64,000 bases of DNA from Methylotenera_A sp031422335 (GTDB lineage: Bacteria > Pseudomonadota > Gammaproteobacteria > Burkholderiales > Methylophilaceae). Below, piece by piece: positions 25,637-34,030 of this stretch (position 1 is the stretch's first letter; the number at the start of each line of letters is the position of its first letter). The stretch is from contig JANOQW010000018.1 in assembly GCA_031422335.1 (NCBI GenBank), forward strand, positions 1 to 64,000. Reading direction: 5' to 3'. The translations under genes and the position numbers were made by a program. The notes beneath the pieces are model-generated. The model saw only the letters and a program-made list of their open reading frames with translations. It had not been told where the DNA came from and did no database searches.

Positions 25637-26416
25637 TTAATCTGAAAGCGTTAAAACCACAGGCGTGTGGTCGCTGGGACGCTCTAATTTGCGCGGCGCT
25701 TTATCGATGATGCAGCTTTCACATTTACTTTTCAGCGCATTGCTCACCAAAATATGGTCTATGCGCATGCCAAAGTTGCGCCTAAACCCCATCATGCGAT
25801 AATCCCACCAGCTAAAACTTTTTTCAGGTTGTTCAAATAATCTAAAACTATCATGCAAGCCCAGCGCAGTTATTTTTGCAAACATTTCGCGCTCTTTGGG
25901 CGAAACTAAAATCTGCCCAATCCAAGCTGCTGGGTCATGGCAATCGCGGTCTTCTGGCGCAATGTTGTAATCGCCTAGCAACACTAAATTTGGGTATTTT
26001 TTCAGCTCACCTGCAAGCCAATAGATAAGCGCCTCTAGCCAATGCATTTTGTATTCGTACTTTTCCGAATCCACCGCTTGGCCGTTCACAATGTACACAC
26101 AAATTACGCGAATATTATTACCGCTTTGATTGATAGTCGCCGAAATCACACGCCTTTGCTCATCGTCAAAGCCCGCAATGCCGTGTTCAACCGCGGTCAT
26201 GCTGTGTGTGCTTAAAATCGCTACGCCATTGTAAGTTTTTTGGCCAAAGTGAACCGCGTTATAACCGGCAGCTTTTAAGTCTTGGTATGGAAACTTGCTG
26301 TCTTCTTGCTTGGTTTCTTGCAAGCACAGCACATCTATCGGATTCTCACGCAACCAATCTAGCACATGCGGTAGCCGCACGTTAAGCGAGTTGACATTCC
26401 AAGTGGCCAGCTTCAA
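25637..26416 (-). CDS. xth: Exodeoxyribonuclease III
   Basis: This 259-residue AP endonuclease/3' exonuclease acts in base excision repair. The exonuclease-endonuclease-phosphatase fold is shown by WNVNSLNVRLPHV at the start, LCLQETKQED (metal-binding Glu), GDYNIAPEDRDCHDP and the C-terminal SDHTPVVL (catalytic His). It is transcribed toward ntrX. Upstream lies 150 bases before prlC's 3' end, so it has its own promoter or reads through from prlC. Confidence 0.94.
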   Translation of the reverse strand: MKLATWNVNSLNVRLPHVLDWLRENPIDVLCLQETKQEDSKFPYQDLKAAGYNAVHFGQKTYNGVAILSTHSMTAVEHGIAGFDDEQRRVISATINQSGNNIRVICVYIVNGQAVDSEKYEYKMHWLEALIYWLAGELKKYPNLVLLGDYNIAPEDRDCHDPAAWIGQILVSPKEREMFAKITALGLHDSFRLFEQPEKSFSWWDYRMMGFRRNFGMRIDHILVSNALKSKCESCIIDKAPRKLERPSDHTPVVLTLSD

Positions 26417-26569
26417 TTTAATTTTTTCTCATTCGATTGTAAATTTTCAGAAATATTTGTATTCTAAACTAGACAAGGCGCGCGTTTATTTTTGGGTGAG
26501 CCGCATATGTGCTTATATGCAAACACACTACAATAAATGTAGCAACGCAGTATAGTGACGGAGACAATT

Positions 26570-28618
26570 TTATGCGTTCATTCCGTTGTGGCGCAGCAGC
26601 GCGTCAATACTCGGTTCACGGCCACGAAACGCAATAAACGATTCCATGGCTGGGCGGCTGCCGCCTCGGCTTAAAATCTCTTGCCAAAATTTTTGGCCCG
26701 CTTCTTTACTCAAACCGCCGTGTTCTTCAAACAAGCTGTAGGCATCGGCGCTTAGTACTTCCGCCCATTTGTAGCTGTAATAACCTGCGGCGTAACCGCC
26801 TGCGAAGATGTGGCTAAAATTATTCGGAAAGCGGTTCCAAACAGGTGGCCGAACTACCGCCACTTGGTCGCGGATTTCTTCAATTAATTGCAATGGCGTT
26901 TTTGTACCGTTCGGATCAAATGCGCTGTGAAGTGTAATATCGAACAGCGAAAACTCTACTTGGCGCACTGTTTGCATGCCTGCCTGAAAATTTTTGGCAG
27001 CGACCATTTTGTCGAATAACTCACGCGGAATTTGCGCGCCTGTATCCACATGTTGTGTCATGTGACGCAGCACATCCCATTCCCAGCAAAAGTTTTCCAT
27101 AAACTGGCTAGGCAATTCTACGGCGTCCCACTCCACGCCTTTAATGCCAGAAACACTGTAATCATTGACCTCGGTGAGCATGTGGTGCAAGCCGTGACCA
27201 AACTCGTGAAACAGCGTTATTACTTCATCGTGGGTAAATAGCGCAGGTTTATTGCCAACAGGCGCGGAGAAGTTACAAGTGAGATAAGCAACAGGCGTGG
27301 TCAGCTTACCATCTACTACGCGTCTAGTAATCGCTTCGTCCATCCACGCGCCGCCGCGCTTGTTGTTGCGGGCGTATAAATCTAAATAAAATTGGCCAAC
27401 TAAGCTACCATCATGCCGTGTAATGCTATAAAAATGTGCGTTTTCGTGCCATGTCGGCGATTCAGTTTTTTGCACAAAAACGCCAAAAATGGTTTCGATG
27501 ACTTTAAATAAACCCGCCATCACTTTGGCTTCAGGGAAGTATTGCTTCACCTCTAAATCAGAAAACGCATATTTATCTTCGCGCAGTTTCTCGCTCACAT
27601 AACTCACATCCCACGCTTGCATATCGCTAATACCAAGTTTTTTGGCATAGTCAGTTAATTCAAGCATATCTTGTGTGGCAAATGGCTTGGCTTTGGCGGC
27701 TAAGTTTTGTAAAAACTCAATCACTTGTTTCGGCGTATCAGCCATTTTGGTGGCTAAAGATAACTCTGCAAAGTTATTAAAGCCTAGTAATTTAGCTTCT
27801 TCTAATTTAAGTTTAAGCAGCTGGGTAATAATTGGTGTGTTATCGAACTCTTTTTTACCAAACTCGCTAGCACGCGTGGCATAAGCGCGATACAGTGTTT
27901 CGCGCAAAGCGCGATTATCGGCATATTGCAATGCTGGTAAGTAGCTGGGAAAGTGCAGCGTGAATTTGTAACCATCTTTGCCATCACTTTTTGCTGCCTC
28001 AGCTGCTGCTTGCAAAACATCTTCAGGAATGCCAGTGAGTTTCGTTTTATCTATTTCATAGAGCGCGTATTCATTGGTGGTGTCCAGCACATTTTCTTCA
28101 AACTTGCTGGATAGTTTTGATAATTCTTCGCTAATGGCTTTAAAGCGCGCCTTTTCTTTTGCGGGCAACTCTGCGCCGCCTAATTTAAAATCACGCACCT
28201 CGTTATTAATAATTTTTTGTTGTGCTGGGTTTAAGTTTTTAAACTCTATGCTTGTACTAATTTCGCGATACTTCGCGTAAAGTCGCTCATCTTGCGCTAA
28301 ATCACTGTAAAAATCGGTTAACTTCGCCAAATTGGTATTATAAGCTTCGCGCAGCTCTGGGCTATTCACTACCGCATTCATGTGGCCTACTTGGCTCCAT
28401 GCACGGCTTATTTTTTCATCCAAATCTTCTAATTTAACTGCAAAGCCTTGCCAGGAGGGCGCGCCCCTATTGGTTGCTAGGGCATCGATAATTTTCTTGC
28501 TTTCACTTAAAAGTGTATCTAGCGCAGGCGAAACATGCGCGGGTTGAATCTCGTTAAATTTAGGTAGGCCAGAAAAATGCAATAATGGGTTTGTAGCGTG
28601 TGGTAATGGATTTGACAC
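26570..28618 (-). CDS. prlC: Oligopeptidase A (M3 family)
   Basis: PrlC is a cytoplasmic zinc peptidase that degrades short peptides, including cleaved signal peptides. The 682 residues match the M3 family in length. The zinc motif HEFGHGLHHML lies near residue 467 and a second ligand Glu follows in WDAVELPSQFMENF. The N-terminal half is the helical lid region. It lies downstream of the PTS cluster and DUF4870 on the same strand, with about 60 bases between. Confidence 0.95.
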   Translation of the reverse strand: MSNPLPHATNPLLHFSGLPKFNEIQPAHVSPALDTLLSESKKIIDALATNRGAPSWQGFAVKLEDLDEKISRAWSQVGHMNAVVNSPELREAYNTNLAKLTDFYSDLAQDERLYAKYREISTSIEFKNLNPAQQKIINNEVRDFKLGGAELPAKEKARFKAISEELSKLSSKFEENVLDTTNEYALYEIDKTKLTGIPEDVLQAAAEAAKSDGKDGYKFTLHFPSYLPALQYADNRALRETLYRAYATRASEFGKKEFDNTPIITQLLKLKLEEAKLLGFNNFAELSLATKMADTPKQVIEFLQNLAAKAKPFATQDMLELTDYAKKLGISDMQAWDVSYVSEKLREDKYAFSDLEVKQYFPEAKVMAGLFKVIETIFGVFVQKTESPTWHENAHFYSITRHDGSLVGQFYLDLYARNNKRGGAWMDEAITRRVVDGKLTTPVAYLTCNFSAPVGNKPALFTHDEVITLFHEFGHGLHHMLTEVNDYSVSGIKGVEWDAVELPSQFMENFCWEWDVLRHMTQHVDTGAQIPRELFDKMVAAKNFQAGMQTVRQVEFSLFDITLHSAFDPNGTKTPLQLIEEIRDQVAVVRPPVWNRFPNNFSHIFAGGYAAGYYSYKWAEVLSADAYSLFEEHGGLSKEAGQKFWQEILSRGGSRPAMESFIAFRGREPSIDALLRHNGMNA

Positions 28619-28677
28619 AAAATTCTCTCTAATAAATAACTTAATTAATAAGCGCTTAATTTAGTAGCCTTAAACGC

Positions 28678-29043
28678 CTAACTTAATAACCTTAAACAAA
28701 GCGGATAACGATAAAGCTCGCCCTTGCTAGTAGCAATGCCAGCGATGATACAAAATACAATATTCACTAACCAAACAATTGGAATTAAAATAAATCCAAT
28801 TAAAACCCACACCAAAACACTGGCGACAAACATGGCCAGCGTCATGGTAATTTGAAAATTGAGCGCCTCTTTGGCTTGATCAGCTAAATATGCGCTATCG
28901 TCTTTTTTGAGTATCCACACAATAAGTGCAGGCATGAACCAAAAAACAGTACCAGCCAAATGCGTGATAGTGGCGATATTTTTGTCGTCACTACTGGGTG
29001 CTGCAATATCACTTGTAATTGCGTTTTCTATTTGGTCGGCCAT
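28678..29043 (-). CDS. DUF4870 domain-containing membrane protein
   Basis: This 121-residue protein has a polar N-terminus and three membrane helices (about 30-47, 68-90, 90-108). The pattern H-L-A-G-x-x-F-W-F-x-P, then DQAKEALNFQIT, is diagnostic of DUF4870, a small family of unknown function. It follows ptsI by 17 bases, so it may be the last gene of that operon. Confidence 0.85.
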   Translation of the reverse strand: MADQIENAITSDIAAPSSDDKNIATITHLAGTVFWFMPALIVWILKKDDSAYLADQAKEALNFQITMTLAMFVASVLVWVLIGFILIPIVWLVNIVFCIIAGIATSKGELYRYPLCLRLLS

Positions 29044-29060
29044 GGTGATTCCTTTTCTAA

Positions 29061-30815
29061 TTAATACTGATTAAATTTTGCAACAAGAGGTTCAATTTTT
29101 TCTAAATCGCTATAACTTAACACTTTACGCGCATTGCTATTTAGCTTGGTCATTTGGCTACGCAGAATTTGCTGCTTGACGCTTAATACATTGCTCGGAT
29201 GCATCGATAGTTGGCGTAAACCCATACCAATCAGCAGCCTAGTCAGTTTAGCATCACCCGCCATTTCGCCACATACTGCCACAGGCTTGCCTAGTTTCGC
29301 ACCCGCTTTAATGGTGATGGAGATGAGCTTTAACACCGATGGATGCAGCGGATTATACAAATGCGCTACCTCATCATCAGTTCTATCAATCGCCAGCGTG
29401 TATTGAATTAAATCATTTGTTCCAATCGACATAAAATCGAGCTCTTTAGCAAATGCCTCGGCATTGATGGCGGCGGCGGGCACTTCTATCATGCCGCCTA
29501 GCGTAATGTTCTCGTTAAACGGAATATTTTGTTTGCGTAAACTTAATTTGGCGCGCTCTAACAATAATTTAGTCTGCCGTAACTCACCCAAAGTAGAAAG
29601 CATGGGAATGAGAATTTTAATATCACCATAATGTGATGCGCGTAAAAGTGCGCGTAATTGCGTATGAAAAATCTGCGGTTCACTTAAACACAGCCGTACC
29701 GCGCGCAAACCCAGTGCTGGGTTAGCACAATTGCTCACCGTATCAGGATTCATTTGCTTATCAGCACCTAAATCCAATGTTCTAATGGTTACTGGCATAC
29801 CATGCATGGCCTCAGCCACTTTTTTATAGGCTTGAAACTGCTCTTCTTCATCTGGCATTTCGCGCTTGTTCATAAACAAAAACTCGGTGCGGTATAGGCC
29901 AATACCCGTGGCGCCAGAAGCCTTCACCGCTGCCACATCCTCGGGCACTTCAATATTGGCATGCAGCTCAATCGCGGTGCCGCACATGGTGACGGCTTTG
30001 GTAGATTTTATGCGTTTTAGCTTTTGTTGTTCTAGCTCAAACTGTTCTTGGCGCAGTTTATATTCGGCCAAAATTTCTGCAGATGGGTTGGCAATCACTA
30101 CGCCCAGCGTGCCATCGACAATAATGAGCTCACCATCGTTAATTAAAGCGCGCGCGCGTTGCAGGGCAACGATAGAAGGAATATTAAGGCTACGCGCTAA
30201 AATGGCGGTGTGAGAAGTAACGCCACCAACATCAGTGATAAATGCCGCAAAATTATGCTGCTTAAACTGAATGGCATCAGCAGGTGAGATATCGTGCGCA
30301 ACTAATATGATGGCATTTTCATTTTGCTTAACGGTATCTTGCCCTGGCGCAGGGTGACCAAGCAAAACTTTAATGACTCGCTCCACCACTTGCACCACAT
30401 CGTGTTGGCGCTCGCGCAGGTAGGCGTCTTCTATCGCCTCAAACTGCTCAACAATATCGTCCATTTGCTGCTTAATCGCCCACTCGGCATTACATTGCTC
30501 TTTGCGGATAATGTCTTTTGGTAGTTCAGATAGCGATTTATCGGCCAACATCATTAAATGTGTGCCAATAAACGCGCTTAATTCTGCGGGCGCATTTTTT
30601 GAGAGCGAATTGCGAATAACTTCTAAATCATTTTTGACCGTATGAATGGCATTTTCAAAGCGCTTAATTTCGTCATCTACTAAGTGTTTTGGCAGTTGGT
30701 AATGCACAACCTCAAGCAATGCATTTGAGACTAAATGCGCGCGGCCAATAGCAATGCCACTAGAAACACCAATGCCATGCATACTAAAGCTAGACTGTAT
30801 ATTGTCTGACAACAA
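29061..30815 (-). CDS. ptsI: PTS enzyme I (phosphoenolpyruvate-protein phosphotransferase)
   Basis: Enzyme I takes phosphate from PEP and passes it to HPr. The domains are the N-terminal HPr-binding and phospho-His domain (GGVTSHTAILARSL holds the active His) and the C-terminal PEP-binding TIM barrel, with GIGLYRTEFLFM, IPMLSTLGE, and SIGTNDLIQYTLA. The frame is open to 30890, overlapping ptsH. The best start is TTG at 30815, just after the ptsH stop and preceded by GGTGAGG; it gives 584 residues. An ATG at 30842 and one at 30782 are alternatives. No sugar permease is in the window, so its role is probably regulatory. Confidence 0.92.
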   Translation of the reverse strand: MLSDNIQSSFSMHGIGVSSGIAIGRAHLVSNALLEVVHYQLPKHLVDDEIKRFENAIHTVKNDLEVIRNSLSKNAPAELSAFIGTHLMMLADKSLSELPKDIIRKEQCNAEWAIKQQMDDIVEQFEAIEDAYLRERQHDVVQVVERVIKVLLGHPAPGQDTVKQNENAIILVAHDISPADAIQFKQHNFAAFITDVGGVTSHTAILARSLNIPSIVALQRARALINDGELIIVDGTLGVVIANPSAEILAEYKLRQEQFELEQQKLKRIKSTKAVTMCGTAIELHANIEVPEDVAAVKASGATGIGLYRTEFLFMNKREMPDEEEQFQAYKKVAEAMHGMPVTIRTLDLGADKQMNPDTVSNCANPALGLRAVRLCLSEPQIFHTQLRALLRASHYGDIKILIPMLSTLGELRQTKLLLERAKLSLRKQNIPFNENITLGGMIEVPAAAINAEAFAKELDFMSIGTNDLIQYTLAIDRTDDEVAHLYNPLHPSVLKLISITIKAGAKLGKPVAVCGEMAGDAKLTRLLIGMGLRQLSMHPSNVLSVKQQILRSQMTKLNSNARKVLSYSDLEKIEPLVAKFNQY

Positions 30816-30816
30816 C

Positions 30817-31086
30817 TTATTCGCCCTCACCAAAGTAGTCATTAATAAGCGTCTGTAGCGCGGCCATCGCTTCAGTTTCATCGGCACCATTGGCTTCTAG
30901 GCCAACTATAGAGCCCATACCAGCCGCCAGCATCATCACGCCCATAATGCTTTTAGCGTTGACTTTTCGGCCATTTCTCTCTATCCAAATTTCACTGGCA
31001 AACTGGCTAGCCGTTTGCGTAAGCTTGCTGCTGGCACGCGCATGCAGGCCAAGTTTGTTGATAATTTCGATGTCAGTTTTAAGCAT
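30817..31086 (-). CDS. ptsH: HPr phosphocarrier protein
   Basis: This 89-residue HPr has both phosphorylation sites: H15 in LGLHARAS, the PEP-dependent site, and S46 in AKSIMGVM, the site for HPr kinase. The presence of S46 fits the hprK gene nearby. It lies between the EIIA gene (9-base gap) and ptsI (overlapping or adjacent start). Confidence 0.96.
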   Translation of the reverse strand: MLKTDIEIINKLGLHARASSKLTQTASQFASEIWIERNGRKVNAKSIMGVMMLAAGMGSIVGLEANGADETEAMAALQTLINDYFGEGE

Positions 31087-31095
31087 AGTAATTTT

Positions 31096-31503
31096 CTATT
31101 TATTGTGGTCACAGCTGGTTTTAGTAAAATGCACCACGCCATCGCGGCCACCACTCAAGGCCTTTTCTACACAAGTTTTTATTGGTTTATCGCGATAATT
31201 AAGTACCCGCACTAACATGGGCAAATTCACGCCTGCCACACCTTCTACATGGCTGGGCGAGAGTAGTTTAGTGACTAAATTGCAAGGCGTAGCGCCATAC
31301 ATATCCGATAACACAATCACACCTTCGCCCGTGTCTAGCTTTTCTAACATTTGCTGCGCTTTTGGCAACAAATCGCTTGGGTCATCGTTGGTGCCCACTG
31401 CAAAATGCGTCAGTTGCGGCGGCGCTTTGCCAAGCACATGGCTGGCGCAAGCAATCAGGCTTTCGCCCAAACTGCCATGCGCAATAATTAAAATACCTAT
31501 CAT
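31096..31503 (-). CDS. PTS EIIA component, mannose/sorbose (ManX) type
   Basis: This 135-residue protein is a stand-alone EIIA-Man domain. The active-site H9 lies in LIIAHGSLGESLI, and VLSDMYGATPCN is the conserved second motif. No matching IIB, IIC or IID gene is present, so this is probably the phosphate acceptor of a regulatory rather than a transporting PTS, as known in other Proteobacteria. It is downstream of rapZ by about 50 bases. Confidence 0.92.
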   Translation of the reverse strand: MIGILIIAHGSLGESLIACASHVLGKAPPQLTHFAVGTNDDPSDLLPKAQQMLEKLDTGEGVIVLSDMYGATPCNLVTKLLSPSHVEGVAGVNLPMLVRVLNYRDKPIKTCVEKALSGGRDGVVHFTKTSCDHNK

Positions 31504-31552
31504 ATTGCTTTACCTTTTATGTTCAATTCAACTAATTTAATTAAATTCTAGC

Positions 31553-32404
31553 TTAATCAAGCTCGCGATGCCGAATCATCACCCGTTGTTTTTGTTGTTT
31601 AAAGTACGCGCTTAACTGCTCTACAAAATACACCGACCTGTGCTGACCGCCAGTACAGCCAATCGCAATGGTCAAATAACTGCGGTTATCCGCAATAAAG
31701 CTGGGCAACCATTTTGCTACATATTGTTGAATATCGGCCAGCATTTCATTCACGTTAGGTTCCCGTTGTAAAAATGCTTGTACAGGCGCATCTTTGCCTG
31801 TTAATGGTTTTAATATGGGGTCGTAATGCGGGTTAGGCAAGCTGCGCACATCAAACACAAAATCGGCATCTAGCGGAATGCCATTTTTGAAGCCAAACGA
31901 GGTGAATAACAAGACTAAGCTGTTGGCGTGGTGGCTATCTTCTGCTTTTAAAATGAGCTCGCGAATATAAGTACGCAGGCTATTGGCGCTTAAATTACTG
32001 GTGTCAATGTGATGCGAAATCTCAACAATGTTTGACAGCAATTCGCGCTCGTGCAAAATGCTTTCTGCTAGCGTAGTGTTGGCATTGCTGAGCGGATGCT
32101 TGCGCCGCGTTTCAGAAAAGCGTTTTACTAAGGTTTCGACAGAGGATTCTAAGAATAATACCTCAACCGAATTATCACTATTTTTAAGCATGTCAATTGC
32201 GTTGGGTAGCGCTTCTAGCGCTGCGCTGCGGCTATCAATACTAATCGCCACTTTATGTTGGTTGGTGGCATCTAAGTGGTGCGAAATTTGCGGCAATAGC
32301 GTAGCGGGTAAGTTATCAATGCAGTAATAGCCACTATCTTCTAACACGCGCAGCGCAATACTTTTGCCAGAGCCAGAAAGCCCAGTGATAATGATGAGTT
32401 GCAA
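31553..32404 (-). CDS. rapZ: RNase adapter protein RapZ
   Basis: RapZ binds small RNAs and guides RNase E in enterobacteria, controlling glucosamine-6-phosphate synthase; the role outside enterics is less clear. The 283 residues contain the N-terminal P-loop (G8-LSGSGKS) and the C-terminal nucleotide/metabolite-binding domain with IAIGCTGGQHRSVYFVE. It starts 3 bases beyond the hprK stop codon, so translation is coupled. Confidence 0.95.
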   Translation of the reverse strand: MQLIIITGLSGSGKSIALRVLEDSGYYCIDNLPATLLPQISHHLDATNQHKVAISIDSRSAALEALPNAIDMLKNSDNSVEVLFLESSVETLVKRFSETRRKHPLSNANTTLAESILHERELLSNIVEISHHIDTSNLSANSLRTYIRELILKAEDSHHANSLVLLFTSFGFKNGIPLDADFVFDVRSLPNPHYDPILKPLTGKDAPVQAFLQREPNVNEMLADIQQYVAKWLPSFIADNRSYLTIAIGCTGGQHRSVYFVEQLSAYFKQQKQRVMIRHRELD

Positions 32405-32407
32405 AAT

Positions 32408-33391
32408 CTAAACCTTTTTCTTGCTGCTAGATGTGCTTAATATATTAGGTTTGGCTTGTTTTTGCATCATTTGTTTTTGGCGTTTGCTAAATTGTTGTGT
32501 AGCGTTCACCCCGCGCAGTAATAATATGTGGTTTCGCACCGCTACCTCAACCAACACCGCAATGTTGCGGCCTGCTGCAATAGGGATGACCACTTTACTA
32601 ATCGGCACTTCTAGCACGTTTTCATGCTGCATTTTTACGTTCAGCCTATCCAGTTCTTGTGGTTTTTGCATATTGGCTAATTCTAGTTGAATAATCAAAT
32701 CCAGCGGCTTGGTCGGCTTCACCGAGTTATCACCAAACAGCGCGCGAATATTCAATATACCCAGCCCGCGCACCTCTAAAAAATCTTGTAACAGGGCAGG
32801 GCAACGTCCTTCAATACGATCTGGCGAGATGCGATAAAAATCCACAATATCATCGGCAATTAAACGGTGACCGCGTGTGATAAGCTCTAAAGCTAATTCA
32901 CTTTTACCAATCGCCGCATTACCTTTAATCATCACACCAAAGCCCTGCACCTCAATAAACACACCATGCAAACTGGTGCTTTCAGCCATCGCTTGCGTTA
33001 GATAATGGCTTAGCAAGTCCATCAGTTGTGGGCTTTGCATGGGTGATGTAAATAGCGGCGTGTTAAAACTATTGGCAGCGTTGATGAGTTCTTTGGGTGG
33101 TTTTTCGCCGTTGGCAATCACCACCGCGGCCAAATCAGTCGAGTACAAATTGCTAATGGCTTGCTGCATGGCAATAATGCTTAAGCTGCGCAAATAATCC
33201 ATCTCGGCACAGCCCAACACCTGCACGCGATTCGGGTGTACAAAATTTAAGTGGCCAATTAAAGCTAGTGATGGCTTGGTAACTTGTTGGGAGTTGAGTT
33301 GATTAGTCCCACCACCAAGCCCAGCAACCCAGTTGAGCTTAAGCTTGAGGCGGGTATGTTTGAAGAGTTCGGCTACGTCTATTTTAGCCAT
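32408..33391 (-). CDS. hprK: HPr kinase/phosphorylase
   Basis: HprK phosphorylates and dephosphorylates Ser46 of HPr. The 327 residues include an N-terminal regulatory domain and the C-terminal kinase domain with the P-loop GNAAIGKS (157-164) and the HprK signature EVRGLGILNIRALFG. The C-terminus is extended by a Gln/Lys-rich tail (about 300-327). In many betaproteobacteria ptsN lies between hpf and hprK. Here hprK follows hpf by 17 bases with no ptsN. Confidence 0.94.
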   Translation of the reverse strand: MAKIDVAELFKHTRLKLKLNWVAGLGGGTNQLNSQQVTKPSLALIGHLNFVHPNRVQVLGCAEMDYLRSLSIIAMQQAISNLYSTDLAAVVIANGEKPPKELINAANSFNTPLFTSPMQSPQLMDLLSHYLTQAMAESTSLHGVFIEVQGFGVMIKGNAAIGKSELALELITRGHRLIADDIVDFYRISPDRIEGRCPALLQDFLEVRGLGILNIRALFGDNSVKPTKPLDLIIQLELANMQKPQELDRLNVKMQHENVLEVPISKVVIPIAAGRNIAVLVEVAVRNHILLLRGVNATQQFSKRQKQMMQKQAKPNILSTSSSKKKV

Positions 33392-33408
33392 AGATAGTAG
33401 CCGTAAAG

Positions 33409-33762
33409 TTAATTAACAGTAGGTTGGTCGAGATGTTGCTCTATATTTTGATGTTTCACAGCGCCATTGGTTTTGTGGTGGCTGCCGTGCTTTTCTTTAT
33501 GTTTTAATACTTGGCGGTTCAATTTATCCGTCAGCATATCAATCGCACTATACATATTTTCGTCGATGCACTCGGCATGTAAATCGTTGCCTGGCACGTG
33601 CAATGTAGCCTCTACCTTTTGGGCGAGCTTTTCTACACTCATGGTAACTTTCACGTCTATCACATGATCAAAGTGATTACGGATTCTTATTAATTTGCTT
33701 TGTACATATTCCCGCATTGCAGGAGTAATTTCTAAGTGATGCCCTGTTAACTGTAAATTCAT
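33409..33762 (-). CDS. hpf: Ribosome hibernation promoting factor, short form
   Basis: This 117-residue protein is of the short HPF/YfiA type, which binds the 30S decoding centre in stationary phase. MNLQLTGHHLEITPAMREYV at the start and DLHAECIDENMYSAIDMLTDKL are typical. The frame extends to 33834, but the conserved start is the ATG at 33762, with AAGGAG 8-13 bases before it. The C-terminal 25 residues are His/Lys/Gln-rich. It is separated from rpoN by about 270 bases that contain a palindromic repeat. Confidence 0.93.
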   Translation of the reverse strand: MNLQLTGHHLEITPAMREYVQSKLIRIRNHFDHVIDVKVTMSVEKLAQKVEATLHVPGNDLHAECIDENMYSAIDMLTDKLNRQVLKHKEKHGSHHKTNGAVKHQNIEQHLDQPTVN

Positions 33763-34030
33763 AACTTGCTCCTTATTGAAATTGTCCACCAAAATTTTCA
33801 TCCAAATAAGCAGGAGAAGAATCTTATTGAACAATTTTAGTGTACACCTTTGGCAACGCAGTGCAACTAGCCAAGTGGGCTATTTGTGTAATTATGCACA
33901 ATATTTTTAAACTATTTTTTTGGTGACTTATTACGAGCAAAAATAACTGGCCTGTAAGCCGCATGGATATTGGCTTGCAGGCTTGCTTATTTATACTCTA
34001 AAATTAATGAGTTGTTGCGTTTGTAAAACA
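33763..34030. other. Gene-free spacer between rpoN and hpf
   Basis: This 268-base spacer separates the rpoN stop from the hpf start. It holds a palindromic repeat (33950-33982) 3' of rpoN on the minus strand... the rest is AT-rich with no ORF of note and probably contains the hpf promoter. No convincing -24/-12 element was identified by eye. Confidence 0.5.
33950..33982. repeat. Palindromic repeat copy between hpf and rpoN
   Basis: GCCTGTAAGCC and GGCTTGCAGGC pair over 11 bp with one mismatch on the DNA (a G-U wobble in RNA), around the exact loop GCATGGATATT. It is 3' of rpoN and 5' of hpf in the direction of transcription. Confidence 0.92.
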
